Shown: piece by piece, positions 8,630-18,528 of the stretch
Layout: each line of letters opens with the position of its first letter
Position numbering within the stretch: position 1 is the first letter of the stretch
Origin: Candidatus Iainarchaeum sp.
Lineage (GTDB): Archaea; Iainarchaeota; Iainarchaeia; Iainarchaeales; DTGL01
Reading direction: 5' to 3'
Length of the DNA stretch: 64,000 bases
NCBI GenBank assembly: GCA_026413945.1
Contig: JAOAJX010000005.1
Location: 1-64,000, forward strand
The notes under the pieces: model-generated
The model's database searches: none
What the model saw: only the letters and a program-made list of their open reading frames with translations
What the model was told of the DNA's origin: nothing
Program-made: the position numbers and the translations under genes

Positions 8630-11600
8630 ATGAAGATAAAAAAGATGTTTTTGTTAGCATTTGCAACCTTAATTTTTGCTGAATCTTTTGCCGGAACACT
8701 TAATGTAACTGTAAACCCAAACCCATTTGAGCAAGGTAGCCTTACAACTTTTACAATATACCTCCCACAAAATGAAACCGTCAGAACCCTTACGATTGAC
8801 TTTTATTCTGGTACTCAGTTCTTATTCCAGGTTTCTCCAAGAATAACTAGTCCAACAACTCTTTACGGCTGGAACGGTTGTAACCCTAATAATAACCAGT
8901 GCCTCCCGCCTGGTACTTATTCTTATGTTGTGAAAGCAGGCTGTGGTTGTGGTGGAAGAAGCACCTACGAGGCCACTGGCAACGTAACAATTGTTGCTGC
9001 TGGTGGTGGTACACAACCACCAAGCGGCTGTTATGCCACAGAAAGTGAGTGCAAAAACAATAACGCACACAAATGCAATTGTGGGCAAGCAGTTAACTGC
9101 CAATATGACTCTGTAAACAAATGCTATCTCTTTAGTAACTGTGATAATTCAAAGTGTGCTTCTGGTGGCGGTGGTGGTACACAGCCACCAACAGCAAAGG
9201 TTTCAGTAACTTCTTTTTTGCAAATGATTGGTCAGTGCGGAGCAATAAACTATGCCGCAATTGCTGAGTGTCCAACAGAGGGTCCTACTGCATACCCTGA
9301 AGAAGGAAAGTTGGGTTATTGGTGCAAAGTAAGGAATGCTGGTTCGCCAGGACAAGAAGGTGCGATAAGATATTGGGCGGTTTTGAGTAATGATCCTAAT
9401 AATCAATATGATGACCTTTCATATGAGATTTACATTTTCTACGCAAAAAGAGTATGTCAAAATCCGCCACAGGCTGAATATGTTGGTTGTGATCAATGCA
9501 TATTGTTACTTGAAAATATGAATGTTGTTCACGAAGCACCAAAATCAGTTGTTGATGGCGCTATTGCAACATTAAAGAGACACCAAAGTTGTGGCGGTGG
9601 CGGTGGTGGAGCACCAGGCCCAGGGCCTGGTCCAGGCCCAAGCACACCAGCACCGCCTTCATCGCCCTCACCTCAACAATCCCCTGCTCCAGTACCATCA
9701 CAAGAGCCACCAGCGAGCGGCGGTGGCATAACAGCAGATGCTAGGCCAAACCCCTTCCAACAAGGTAGCACAACAACATTTACTATTACTGCTCAATCAG
9801 GCCAAGCGATTTCACAAATATACATTGAAATTTATGACCTTACCGGAAGCAAAGTCTATGATAGCGGGTGGGTTAATGGAAATAAGTTAGTTTGGAACGG
9901 TATTGGTAATTATGGCAGATGGAATAACGTTGCGTTGAGGACACAGGCATACATTTTTGTTGCCTCAGCAAAGGTTGGCTCTGAAACAAAGGGCCCAGCA
10001 AGAGGTTATGTTTATATAGTTCCGGCTAGTGGTGGTCCAGCAAAATCGCCTTCACCAGGCACTAGCCAAGGCCCAGGCGGCCCAGCACAATCACCTGGGC
10101 AAAGCCCAGGGCAGCCAGCAACGCAAGTACCACCAGGTAATGAATGCCAAACAAATGCTGACTGTGTTTGCAATGACGCCTGCTATAATGGGCGTTGCAT
10201 ACACCCAGAGCTTACAATAAATGGAAGCGCAAACACTCTTTTGGCATATACTGGCAAACCTTTAGAAACAACGATTGTTTGGACAATAACTAATGCTGGA
10301 GATGATGCCGCAGTGCTAAAAGATGTGAAGCCCAGCGGCTGCGAAAACGTAACATGTGAACTTCAAATTCAGGCAGGCACAACTATAAAAATAGCCGGCA
10401 ATACCAATCAGGAGCTTAGGAAGAAAGATTCAAAAATAAATCTTGAAGGTAAAGATACAAAAGTTATTGAAAAAGGATTGAAGTTAGAATTACAGAGCAA
10501 CTTTAAATTTGATTATGGCGAAGTTGAAGTTGGCCTGGACTGGAAAGCAGTCAAACTGAAGAACATTTACACAAGCCCAATAGTTGTTGCTAAGCCAATT
10601 GAATCTTGCTCTAGCAATGGCAAAACACAATGTGACAAGGTTGTTGTGAGGATTAAAAACGTGCAGACAAATTCTTTTGAAATCAGACTGCAAAAATGGG
10701 GTGAAGGTTGGAACCAACCTCTCACAAGGAACTATAAAGTTCAGTACCTTGTTTTAGAAGAAGGTACAAATGACTTAAATGGACTTCAAATAGAAGCGGG
10801 TAAGTTTAAAGCCACACAAAGCGTAGTCTTCAACATATATAAAAGCAAATTCTCTACTACACCAATATTAATTACAAGCATAGCTACCTTTAATGGATCT
10901 CATCCTGCAGTTACCAGAAATCGGAACCCAATCCCATGTGTTGGAGTCTTTGCATTATTCTGCAAAATCGCTAATTTCGCAACAAACATACAGGAAGAGA
11001 AAACATTACTTAGGTATATTCATAGTGAAGAAGAAATTCATTATGTAGCCATTAGCACAGGTAAGGCGATAATTGGCGATACTCAATGGGAAATTAGGCG
11101 TATTCAAGGTGTTAACGATGAAGGTACTACAATATTCTATGAGAGCGACTTCCCAGAAACACCAATAGTAATAGCCGATTTTCAGACTGTTAATGATGAC
11201 GATCCGATAATGCTTAGATATTATAAGAAAGAAAGAGATTCAATACACTTCTTTGCTGCTGAAGAAGATTCATCTTTAATTGACATTTGTTGGTGGTGTC
11301 ATAGACCAGAAGATGTTGGCTATATTGCAATAGCCAAAACCGGATCAACAGGCCTTAAAGCAGTCATTGAAACAGACAAAGATGGCTGTACTTGCCCCCC
11401 ATGCACAATAAACTTTGACGGGTCAAAAAGCACAGGAAACATTGTCAGCTATGAGTGGGACTTCGGTGACAATAATGCCAAAGCAACAGGCCAGAAAGTA
11501 TCATATACTTACACTAAAAATGGAACTTATACAGTAAAGCTTACAGTGAAAGATTCTAACGGGAATAGTGCAAGCGCAACAAAGACAATAACTGTAAGCG

Positions 11601-13279
11601 ATTGTACGCAGCCGATAAAAGGAACCGTTATAGAGCCAGGAAGAAGTATAAAAATAATACAGAAAGTGAAAGGCCTTAACCCAGGAAAGTATGAGTTTGA
11701 CCTGCAGGCATCATACACAGACCTCTTCAATGCTAGTGCCAAACAAACAAATGAATGGAAAAAAATAATTGTTGAAGTCGCAAAGCTCGGAAGTGAGAAG
11801 TTCTCTGTAAAGCTTGTTGGTGAAGAGCAGGATTTCTGCATAGGCCCCAATGGATTGTTTGGCATTACCGGAAAAGCAGCGGTTCCTAAGGTAAAGCTAT
11901 CTTGGCAATTTGAAGGTGATGCTGCAATAAAAATTGATGATTGTGATGATAAGGGCACTGATAGTTTTATCTATTGTGATCCAACCCAATTCTCAATAGC
12001 GCTTGCCCAAAAACTTAAAAAAATATATGAATTAGCATCAAACAAAAGATATGCTGAAACAAAATCTTATACTTCCTTCAAAGCGCACTTAATAGGTGAC
12101 AATTATTCTGAGAATTTCCAAAAAGACTTTGTTAAGGCATATACCGAAGGATTCCTCAAAGCGCCGACTTGGTTTATATCGGGTGCAACACCTTGGAGCA
12201 AATATTTTTCTGATCCAAACGCCCTGAGTTTCGAGCCGAGGCAAATTGATAGTGGCCTTTACATCGTAACATTAGATATAAACTTCAACACTGAGGACTG
12301 GGTATTTTTTAGAGAAGGTAAGCCAGATGCTAAAATTAAAGTCAAATTCGAAAAAGTACGTGATGCTGCAGCAGATGTTGAGGAAATACCATTCTACTAC
12401 TTACCTTTCAATGGTCTTGTAGGAAAAGACGGGCGCACAGATTATGGCATTGGCTACACTAACCAAAACAACCCAATCGTAATAAGTGTTGTTGGAAATG
12501 CTGATAAAATTGAAACAAGCACCCCAAGAGGAAGAATGCATATTAGTACAGCCATATATAGCGAACTTAAAGATATTTTGAATGCACAAAATAATCTTTT
12601 CAAAGTCGATTTGGCTGGGAAGAAGATTGAGCTCTACATCAGCCAACCGATGCCAATTCTAATGGGTATAAGAAGCAAAAATGGTCGTGGAGAATGTTTC
12701 TATAAAATATACAGCTTACAATCTGCAATTGGCTCTGGATTTGATGGCATAAGCTACTGGACAGGCATAGCAACGTCGCCAGACCTCAATTGTCGCGACT
12801 TTTCTGGCTTAGAACTGCCTCTAAAGAAGAAAGACACACAGGCAGCCCTTATAGACAGCAGCTGTGCAGCAAAAAAGAACAATCTGCCAGCGTTTGGCTT
12901 TTACTGGAATGGTGTTCCAAACAACCAAAGTTTGTTCTTGAGCACTGTATTCTATACACCACATGGTAAAAAAATGAGCATATCCAATGCATGTAGTTCA
13001 GATGTTTGTTTATTGGCCTCTAAATCAGGATTATCAAGAGACATAGGTGAAAGTTTAAGCTTAGATAGTTCACTTAAGGCAGAAAAAATAAGTGAAATAA
13101 TCCCTCTTATTGAGCAAGAGTATGTTTGCATTGTGCCAGAATTAGAAGGTGTTCACCCATCACAGAATAGCTATGTCTTCTTCTGGAACGAGCAAAAGCT
13201 CCTAAAAGATTTAGAGATAGCTAAGACAAGGGTTGCGAGCGAATGGGGATTTAACTGGCAGAATTATAAATGCGATTGA
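8630..13279 (+). CDS. Giant secreted protein (1549 aa): signal peptide, two FlgD-like Ig domains, Cys-rich region, Pro/Gly linkers, H-lectin-like repeats, one PKD domain
   Basis: MKIKKMFLLAFATLIFAESFAG; VNPNPFEQGSLTTFTI and ARPNPFQQGSTTTFTI; GGGGGGAPGPGPGPGPSTPAPPSSPSP; VSYEWDFGDNNAKATG. Confidence 0.85.
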   Translation: MKIKKMFLLAFATLIFAESFAGTLNVTVNPNPFEQGSLTTFTIYLPQNETVRTLTIDFYSGTQFLFQVSPRITSPTTLYGWNGCNPNNNQCLPPGTYSYVVKAGCGCGGRSTYEATGNVTIVAAGGGTQPPSGCYATESECKNNNAHKCNCGQAVNCQYDSVNKCYLFSNCDNSKCASGGGGGTQPPTAKVSVTSFLQMIGQCGAINYAAIAECPTEGPTAYPEEGKLGYWCKVRNAGSPGQEGAIRYWAVLSNDPNNQYDDLSYEIYIFYAKRVCQNPPQAEYVGCDQCILLLENMNVVHEAPKSVVDGAIATLKRHQSCGGGGGGAPGPGPGPGPSTPAPPSSPSPQQSPAPVPSQEPPASGGGITADARPNPFQQGSTTTFTITAQSGQAISQIYIEIYDLTGSKVYDSGWVNGNKLVWNGIGNYGRWNNVALRTQAYIFVASAKVGSETKGPARGYVYIVPASGGPAKSPSPGTSQGPGGPAQSPGQSPGQPATQVPPGNECQTNADCVCNDACYNGRCIHPELTINGSANTLLAYTGKPLETTIVWTITNAGDDAAVLKDVKPSGCENVTCELQIQAGTTIKIAGNTNQELRKKDSKINLEGKDTKVIEKGLKLELQSNFKFDYGEVEVGLDWKAVKLKNIYTSPIVVAKPIESCSSNGKTQCDKVVVRIKNVQTNSFEIRLQKWGEGWNQPLTRNYKVQYLVLEEGTNDLNGLQIEAGKFKATQSVVFNIYKSKFSTTPILITSIATFNGSHPAVTRNRNPIPCVGVFALFCKIANFATNIQEEKTLLRYIHSEEEIHYVAISTGKAIIGDTQWEIRRIQGVNDEGTTIFYESDFPETPIVIADFQTVNDDDPIMLRYYKKERDSIHFFAAEEDSSLIDICWWCHRPEDVGYIAIAKTGSTGLKAVIETDKDGCTCPPCTINFDGSKSTGNIVSYEWDFGDNNAKATGQKVSYTYTKNGTYTVKLTVKDSNGNSASATKTITVSDCTQPIKGTVIEPGRSIKIIQKVKGLNPGKYEFDLQASYTDLFNASAKQTNEWKKIIVEVAKLGSEKFSVKLVGEEQDFCIGPNGLFGITGKAAVPKVKLSWQFEGDAAIKIDDCDDKGTDSFIYCDPTQFSIALAQKLKKIYELASNKRYAETKSYTSFKAHLIGDNYSENFQKDFVKAYTEGFLKAPTWFISGATPWSKYFSDPNALSFEPRQIDSGLYIVTLDINFNTEDWVFFREGKPDAKIKVKFEKVRDAAADVEEIPFYYLPFNGLVGKDGRTDYGIGYTNQNNPIVISVVGNADKIETSTPRGRMHISTAIYSELKDILNAQNNLFKVDLAGKKIELYISQPMPILMGIRSKNGRGECFYKIYSLQSAIGSGFDGISYWTGIATSPDLNCRDFSGLELPLKKKDTQAALIDSSCAAKKNNLPAFGFYWNGVPNNQSLFLSTVFYTPHGKKMSISNACSSDVCLLASKSGLSRDIGESLSLDSSLKAEKISEIIPLIEQEYVCIVPELEGVHPSQNSYVFFWNEQKLLKDLEIAKTRVASEWGFNWQNYKCD

Positions 13280-13297
13280 ATTAATTAGTTAAACCAA

Positions 13298-14518
13298 TTA
13301 ACTGCTAAAGCGCTTTTCGAGAGCTGTTTTTACCTTTTCTACATCTAATCCAAGGCGTATAATTCTGCTTTGCCCTTTAAAGCCCTTTCCAGAATTTGTT
13401 GTTAATATTATTCCATATGTCTCCAATTCCCCAATATATTCCTGAAACCACCTTATGCTAACTGGTGCAATATTAAAGCGAGCTGCAATCTTCTTATATT
13501 CATCATATATTTCGCCAGAACACAGTGCATGCTCATCATCAAACCTCTTTATACCTCTCTTTTCGAATGTCAACCTTGAAATAGCATATATAACAAGCTG
13601 CTGTTGCTCAGGTAATGTTGAAATCATATCAATAGCGATTTCCTCTTCAACCTCACGCTTTGCTTTTCTTACTTCTACATCTGTTACTTTGTTCAGTAAC
13701 TCTTTTTCAGCTAATTCCCCAGCACGAAGCAGTAGCATAACAGCAGCTCTAGCATCACCAGACTCTTGGGCTGCAATTGCCGCTGCATATTTTATTGCTG
13801 ATTCGTCAACAACACCTTTTTTAAAAGCCATCTTTACTCTCTCACGAAGTATTTCAGCAAGTTCTTCAGCATTGTAGGGTGGAAATACAATCTCTTTCTC
13901 ACATAAAGAGCTTTTTGTTCTTGCATCAAGGCGCTCCTTGAATGTTAATTGATTGCTTATCCCAATGATAGATATAGCCCCTTTTTTAAGTTCTTCGTTT
14001 GCCCTTGTCAGTGCATATATAAGTTCATCAAGATCTTTTACTTTATCAATTTCATCCATCGCAACAATAAGCTTTGCCTGATTTTTCTCACAATAAGCCA
14101 AAAGGTTTTCATAGACAAAAGTACCACTATAGCCAATTATATCCCTCTCAGGCAAAAGCTTTTGCACTACATTACTCAAGACTTTGTATTTGCTATTATA
14201 TTGCCTACAGTTCGCATAAATAGTCCTTATTCTTAAACTGTTTTTTTTTGCAAACTCATCTAGTTGGTTTATAACATACTTTGTGCAGCTTGTCTTTCCA
14301 GTGCCAGGTTTGCCATAAATGAAAAGATTAGTTGGTCTGTCCCCCTTTGTACAAGCACTTAGAACCGAAACCATGTCTTCAATCTGCTTTTCCCTAAAAG
14401 GGAGCTTCTCTGGAAGATATGATGGCAACATTATGCCTCTATTCTCAAAAATTTTGCTTTCAAAGTCGCATTTATCAAATATATTACCCATAACCCCCAT
14501 AAATATTAAAATTAACAA
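13298..14518 (-). CDS. cdc6: Orc1/Cdc6 replication initiator
   Basis: YGKPGTGKTSCTKYV Walker A, VAMDEIDKV Walker B, C-terminal winged helix. Confidence 0.93.
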   Translation of the reverse strand: MLILIFMGVMGNIFDKCDFESKIFENRGIMLPSYLPEKLPFREKQIEDMVSVLSACTKGDRPTNLFIYGKPGTGKTSCTKYVINQLDEFAKKNSLRIRTIYANCRQYNSKYKVLSNVVQKLLPERDIIGYSGTFVYENLLAYCEKNQAKLIVAMDEIDKVKDLDELIYALTRANEELKKGAISIIGISNQLTFKERLDARTKSSLCEKEIVFPPYNAEELAEILRERVKMAFKKGVVDESAIKYAAAIAAQESGDARAAVMLLLRAGELAEKELLNKVTDVEVRKAKREVEEEIAIDMISTLPEQQQLVIYAISRLTFEKRGIKRFDDEHALCSGEIYDEYKKIAARFNIAPVSIRWFQEYIGELETYGIILTTNSGKGFKGQSRIIRLGLDVEKVKTALEKRFSS

Positions 14519-14652
14519 AAATATAAAATGACAAATGGTTTGGAATCCAACATTATGACCTTTATAAACTTTGAACTTTCTAACTTAAAGTGATGTTTAT
14601 AAATTTAATTATATGCCTTAATATATAGTTTAGTGTAAGGCAAAAAGGTGAG
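14519..14652. promoter_or_regulatory. Divergent cdc6/sepF intergenic region; AT-rich promoters and candidate origin
   Basis: Two tttataaa boxes, interrupted palindrome TTGGA-A-TCCAA, adjacent to the only Orc1/Cdc6 gene seen here. Confidence 0.35.
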
Positions 14653-15018
14653 GTGATATTTTTGGCATTGCTAAACAAGGTTTTTAAAAAGGAAGAATTT
14701 GACATTGAAGAATTTCTAAATAGCCTTGATGTTGAAGAAGAGACAATGTATGAAGATGTCGATGCTTTTGTAAAGCCAATGGTTCTTTCTGAGGAGGCTG
14801 ATGTTGACAAGGTTATTAAGGAAGTGAGGTCTGGTAACATAATTCTTCTCAATGTTGAGGCGCTCACAAAGAGAAATGTCCTAAAAGTAAAGGAATATGT
14901 GAATAAGTTAAAGTCGTTTGTTGGTGAGATAGACGGTGACATAGCAAGGATTTCACATGACCGGATAATAATTACTCCCTCCAAGGTAAAAATAATAAAG
15001 AAGAAAATAAAGGAGTAA
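14653..15018 (+). CDS. sepF: SepF-like cell division protein
   Basis: VKPMVLSEEADVDKVIKEVRSGNIILLNVEALTKRN...GEIDGDIARISHDRIIITPSKVKI; GTG start with aggtg SD. Confidence 0.8.
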   Translation: MIFLALLNKVFKKEEFDIEEFLNSLDVEEETMYEDVDAFVKPMVLSEEADVDKVIKEVRSGNIILLNVEALTKRNVLKVKEYVNKLKSFVGEIDGDIARISHDRIIITPSKVKIIKKKIKE

Positions 15019-15108
15019 ACCAGCTACAATTATCTTAATAATGGAAAGCAGCTTCAATAATCTTAAACCTAGGTTAATGGTGCTGTTTTCCCTTTATATT
15101 TTTTTCAT

Positions 15109-18100
15109 TTATTGCAAAAAATCAGCCAGCATTCTTTGTGATTTTGTTTGTGTTTTGAAAAGAGATCCTATCTCATCTTCAATTTGCAACACTCTTTGTT
15201 CCAAGTATTCTCCCAAACTATAATCTTTAATTATTTTTTTGGTAACTTCTAAGTATTTTTCAACGCTACCTTGAGCTATTGTTAATGTAAGACCTTCCTT
15301 GCCACATTTTAAACATTTTCCACTGAGTGGTATTCTCCTATATTTTGAATTGCAATTAGTACACCGAAACTGTTGCCTGCAGAATGACCTCGTGTTCCCT
15401 ATAATATCAGGCAAGAGATGAGTTTCTATTACCCTTGCAAGAGAGTCTTTTAGATTAACTGCCTTTATTTTTCTCTGGAGCTGAGCTTGCCTGAAAACTT
15501 TTTCCTCCATAGTTTTGAGCATTACATACGTTGAGTACTCTGGTCCTAAACAAATATCAGAAGATTCATGTGTATACAGAAAGCCACTATACTGTTTTTC
15601 AGTGTTAAGACGGTCTTCAACACATTCAAACTTAACTGCTTCAGGCATGGCAAAATTTAGGCTTTTCTCATATAATTCTAAAGGATATTTATCCACAATA
15701 TCCATGCAATAAACTTCAGTATCTATTTCATCTGGCTTCAGAATAGTAGTGAAAACCAAGGGTGCATCCATTCTCCCTCCGCGAGAACTCGAAAGATATT
15801 CTTGTGAAAAATTTAGTAGTACATCCATAAGCAACAGCAGCGAATCCTGATCACCATCCGCATTTCTCCTTTTCGTCTGGTGAAAATATGGGTGTGCCAA
15901 ACATCCTCTAGTTTTTGTAAAACCTATTATTCTTCCAACTATTGCTGCTGATGTGTGTGGTGCAAGTGCAAGTACATAATGGCCTACCAAATCTTCCTTA
16001 GTTTTTACATTATAAAACGGCTTCATTCCATAGAATCTATTAAGTTCGTCGTCAACAAAGTTCGCGACTTTCACTAAAAAGTCACCAGCCTTATTATGTA
16101 TAATTATGTCTTGCGGCATTATTTCCAAGATTTGCTCTTCACTTATAATATTACATCCAAATAAATCATTTTTATAGCCCAATTCTTTGAGCTTTTTTAT
16201 ACTTGTATTTATCTCTTTTGGTTTGAAGTGGGTGATTGGAATATTTATGAGATCATATCGTATTGTCCCATCTCTGAATGTGTGCAAATTGTATTTTGCC
16301 CTCAATAAGCCTTTTTCCAATGGTTCAAATACTTTATCAGTACTTATTAATCCATGAACCCCTTTAAATGGGTTTGGAATCTTTAGATCTAATTCATTAG
16401 CGGCTTCTTTTAGTAACAAATCTAATCTTTCCTTTCTAACAGCATATGGCTTTGTGTAATTTCCACACTTATCACAAACTTTATCTTGTACTTTTATTTT
16501 ACATGACGGGCAAAAATTTACTGAAATCGTCCGACATTTACACTTGTTGCAGAAGTATTTTGGCATAATCTGATTACATTTTGGGCATTGCATGGTTATT
16601 ATTTCAATATCAATTCCAATTCTTTTCTCCGATTCCATCGCGGCTTTATTTATGCTCCTAGTGTTACCCCCATATTCACCAATAGGAAACAAAGTGTGTG
16701 GGCTGCCTTTCATAAGCCTTTCGCCAGAAGCTTCAGGCCTGCCCATCCTCGCGCCTAGAAAAGTTCCACACTTGTCCCTTATCCTAATACCACACAAGCG
16801 ACTAATAAACTTGTTAACGTCTTCGCCAACATTCATTGCTGCTTTATCTATTTCAACTTTTCCAAATAAAGAAATAAGAACTTCTGAATCAGGTTCACTT
16901 ATAACTATTTTTGACTCCTGACATTTGTGTGGTAAACCAATCTTTTCAAGGATTTCTTTTATACTCCTTTCGTATTCAATCATAAGCTCTTTTTCGTTAT
17001 TGCTATAATTTCTCCTAACTGCTCTTACCAGTGCCTTAATTTCTTCAGTATTTAAAGCCCCATAATAGTATGTGAAGCGTGGATGTAACGGTATGTTATA
17101 TCTTTTAGATAGCTCAATTGCATCATTGAAAGAAACTTTTTTCGGATCATTCAATGCTTTTAAAGCTATCTTATGTTCTTCACTGGCCAAATTGTTTGCT
17201 TTGATTGCTTCTTCAAGCTCTAGCGCCCACCAATCTTCATTATAGCCAGCTGGCAATAAAGGATGTGCACTGTATTTGAAATCGCCATACGCTATAAGTA
17301 TATCTCCCAAAAAGAGAATCTTATCCAACTTATCTTTAATTGCTTTTGCCTGCTCAAATGAATCAACTTTTACAACTGATTCATCATTTAATTTTACAAT
17401 TGGACCTTCGATGCTATCACAAGAAGTTATAACTGCCGATTTGCCGGGCCTTTCAATTTTTATCTGCGTGCCTATCGCAAGAAAATCGTCTAGCAATACC
17501 ATCGTTGCTGGATGAACTGCTTTGCACATGATGCCGCTTGCTCTGCTTCTACCGTACCTTAGCCTGAAACCACCAATCTCTCCGGGATAACTGAAAATCG
17601 GTCTTCCGACAGCAACACCTTCCAGGTACTTGTAACTAGGTTCAATTTCCAAAATAGATTGTTCGCTTTTCTCATGCTTTATTATTCCTTCGAGCCAATT
17701 CCAATCAAGGTTTAACATCGATGCAAACTTTAGTGCTTTTCTTGCTTTTAATGCGACACCCTCACTTATGACTAGGCAAGCACCACCTCTAACTCTGTTA
17801 TGAGGTATCCTTGGAAGGTCTCTATGAACAGATACCTCTCGCTCTTCTGTTGGTTCACCATTTATGCAAACAGGACAACCGTTTATTATTTTCCGTATCT
17901 CATCGTCGCTCATTTTATATTGTCTACTAACTATTTCATCATAGATCTGTATCTCTTCAACATATCTCTCGACTTCGTCTTTTGTTGGTTTGTATCTGTC
18001 GAGGCCTAAAAGCTTCCTTGCATAATCACCAAGTATAAGCGGTAAAACTTGTGCAGTTCCTCCGGCAGCTCTTATTGGACCAGCATAGTATATATCTATG

Positions 18101-18528
18101 TAATTTGTGCCATCAGGATTCTTTGATATTTTTATTTTAGTTATACCATCTATTGGCGCAACAACCACTCCTTCAGTCTGAAGCACCAAAGCTGTTTTTA
18201 TTGCTTGCTCAATCCTATTTTCCTCATTTGGAATATTACAGATTTTATTTAGAACAATCTCCTCAAAAATCTTAAATATCGCTTTAATGCGCTTGTTTTC
18301 CCCGGAAAGCCCATCTACTATTTGACGATATCTTTTGGCAACACCTTTTGGACCAGTTATAGTTTCAGCCCTCTCAGCAAGATCGCTAACCGACCTGGTT
18401 TCAACGTCTTCACAAAAATCAAAACCTTTTTTTCTTGCTTCTTTTGCTATAGAAAAAGCATTTCTAACGTCTACCTCTATTTTCTTATAGTATTCTTTAA
18501 TATTTGCGTCTGCAATAACTTCCATCAA
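15109..18528 (-). CDS. polC: DNA polymerase II (PolD) large subunit DP2
   Basis: NADGDQDSLLLLMDVLLNFS active-site motif, zinc-binding motifs, GPIRAAGGTAQVLPLILGDYAR; no intein. Confidence 0.95.
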   Translation of the reverse strand: MMEVIADANIKEYYKKIEVDVRNAFSIAKEARKKGFDFCEDVETRSVSDLAERAETITGPKGVAKRYRQIVDGLSGENKRIKAIFKIFEEIVLNKICNIPNEENRIEQAIKTALVLQTEGVVVAPIDGITKIKISKNPDGTNYIDIYYAGPIRAAGGTAQVLPLILGDYARKLLGLDRYKPTKDEVERYVEEIQIYDEIVSRQYKMSDDEIRKIINGCPVCINGEPTEEREVSVHRDLPRIPHNRVRGGACLVISEGVALKARKALKFASMLNLDWNWLEGIIKHEKSEQSILEIEPSYKYLEGVAVGRPIFSYPGEIGGFRLRYGRSRASGIMCKAVHPATMVLLDDFLAIGTQIKIERPGKSAVITSCDSIEGPIVKLNDESVVKVDSFEQAKAIKDKLDKILFLGDILIAYGDFKYSAHPLLPAGYNEDWWALELEEAIKANNLASEEHKIALKALNDPKKVSFNDAIELSKRYNIPLHPRFTYYYGALNTEEIKALVRAVRRNYSNNEKELMIEYERSIKEILEKIGLPHKCQESKIVISEPDSEVLISLFGKVEIDKAAMNVGEDVNKFISRLCGIRIRDKCGTFLGARMGRPEASGERLMKGSPHTLFPIGEYGGNTRSINKAAMESEKRIGIDIEIITMQCPKCNQIMPKYFCNKCKCRTISVNFCPSCKIKVQDKVCDKCGNYTKPYAVRKERLDLLLKEAANELDLKIPNPFKGVHGLISTDKVFEPLEKGLLRAKYNLHTFRDGTIRYDLINIPITHFKPKEINTSIKKLKELGYKNDLFGCNIISEEQILEIMPQDIIIHNKAGDFLVKVANFVDDELNRFYGMKPFYNVKTKEDLVGHYVLALAPHTSAAIVGRIIGFTKTRGCLAHPYFHQTKRRNADGDQDSLLLLMDVLLNFSQEYLSSSRGGRMDAPLVFTTILKPDEIDTEVYCMDIVDKYPLELYEKSLNFAMPEAVKFECVEDRLNTEKQYSGFLYTHESSDICLGPEYSTYVMLKTMEEKVFRQAQLQRKIKAVNLKDSLARVIETHLLPDIIGNTRSFCRQQFRCTNCNSKYRRIPLSGKCLKCGKEGLTLTIAQGSVEKYLEVTKKIIKDYSLGEYLEQRVLQIEDEIGSLFKTQTKSQRMLADFLQ

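Noticed and set aside
15109-18528. Possible intein in PolD DP2, also checked in RtcB and aIF5B
   Set aside because: Active-site motifs (NADGDQDS, GFDINCGVRT, GHVDHGKTT) are uninterrupted and no splicing motifs were seen.
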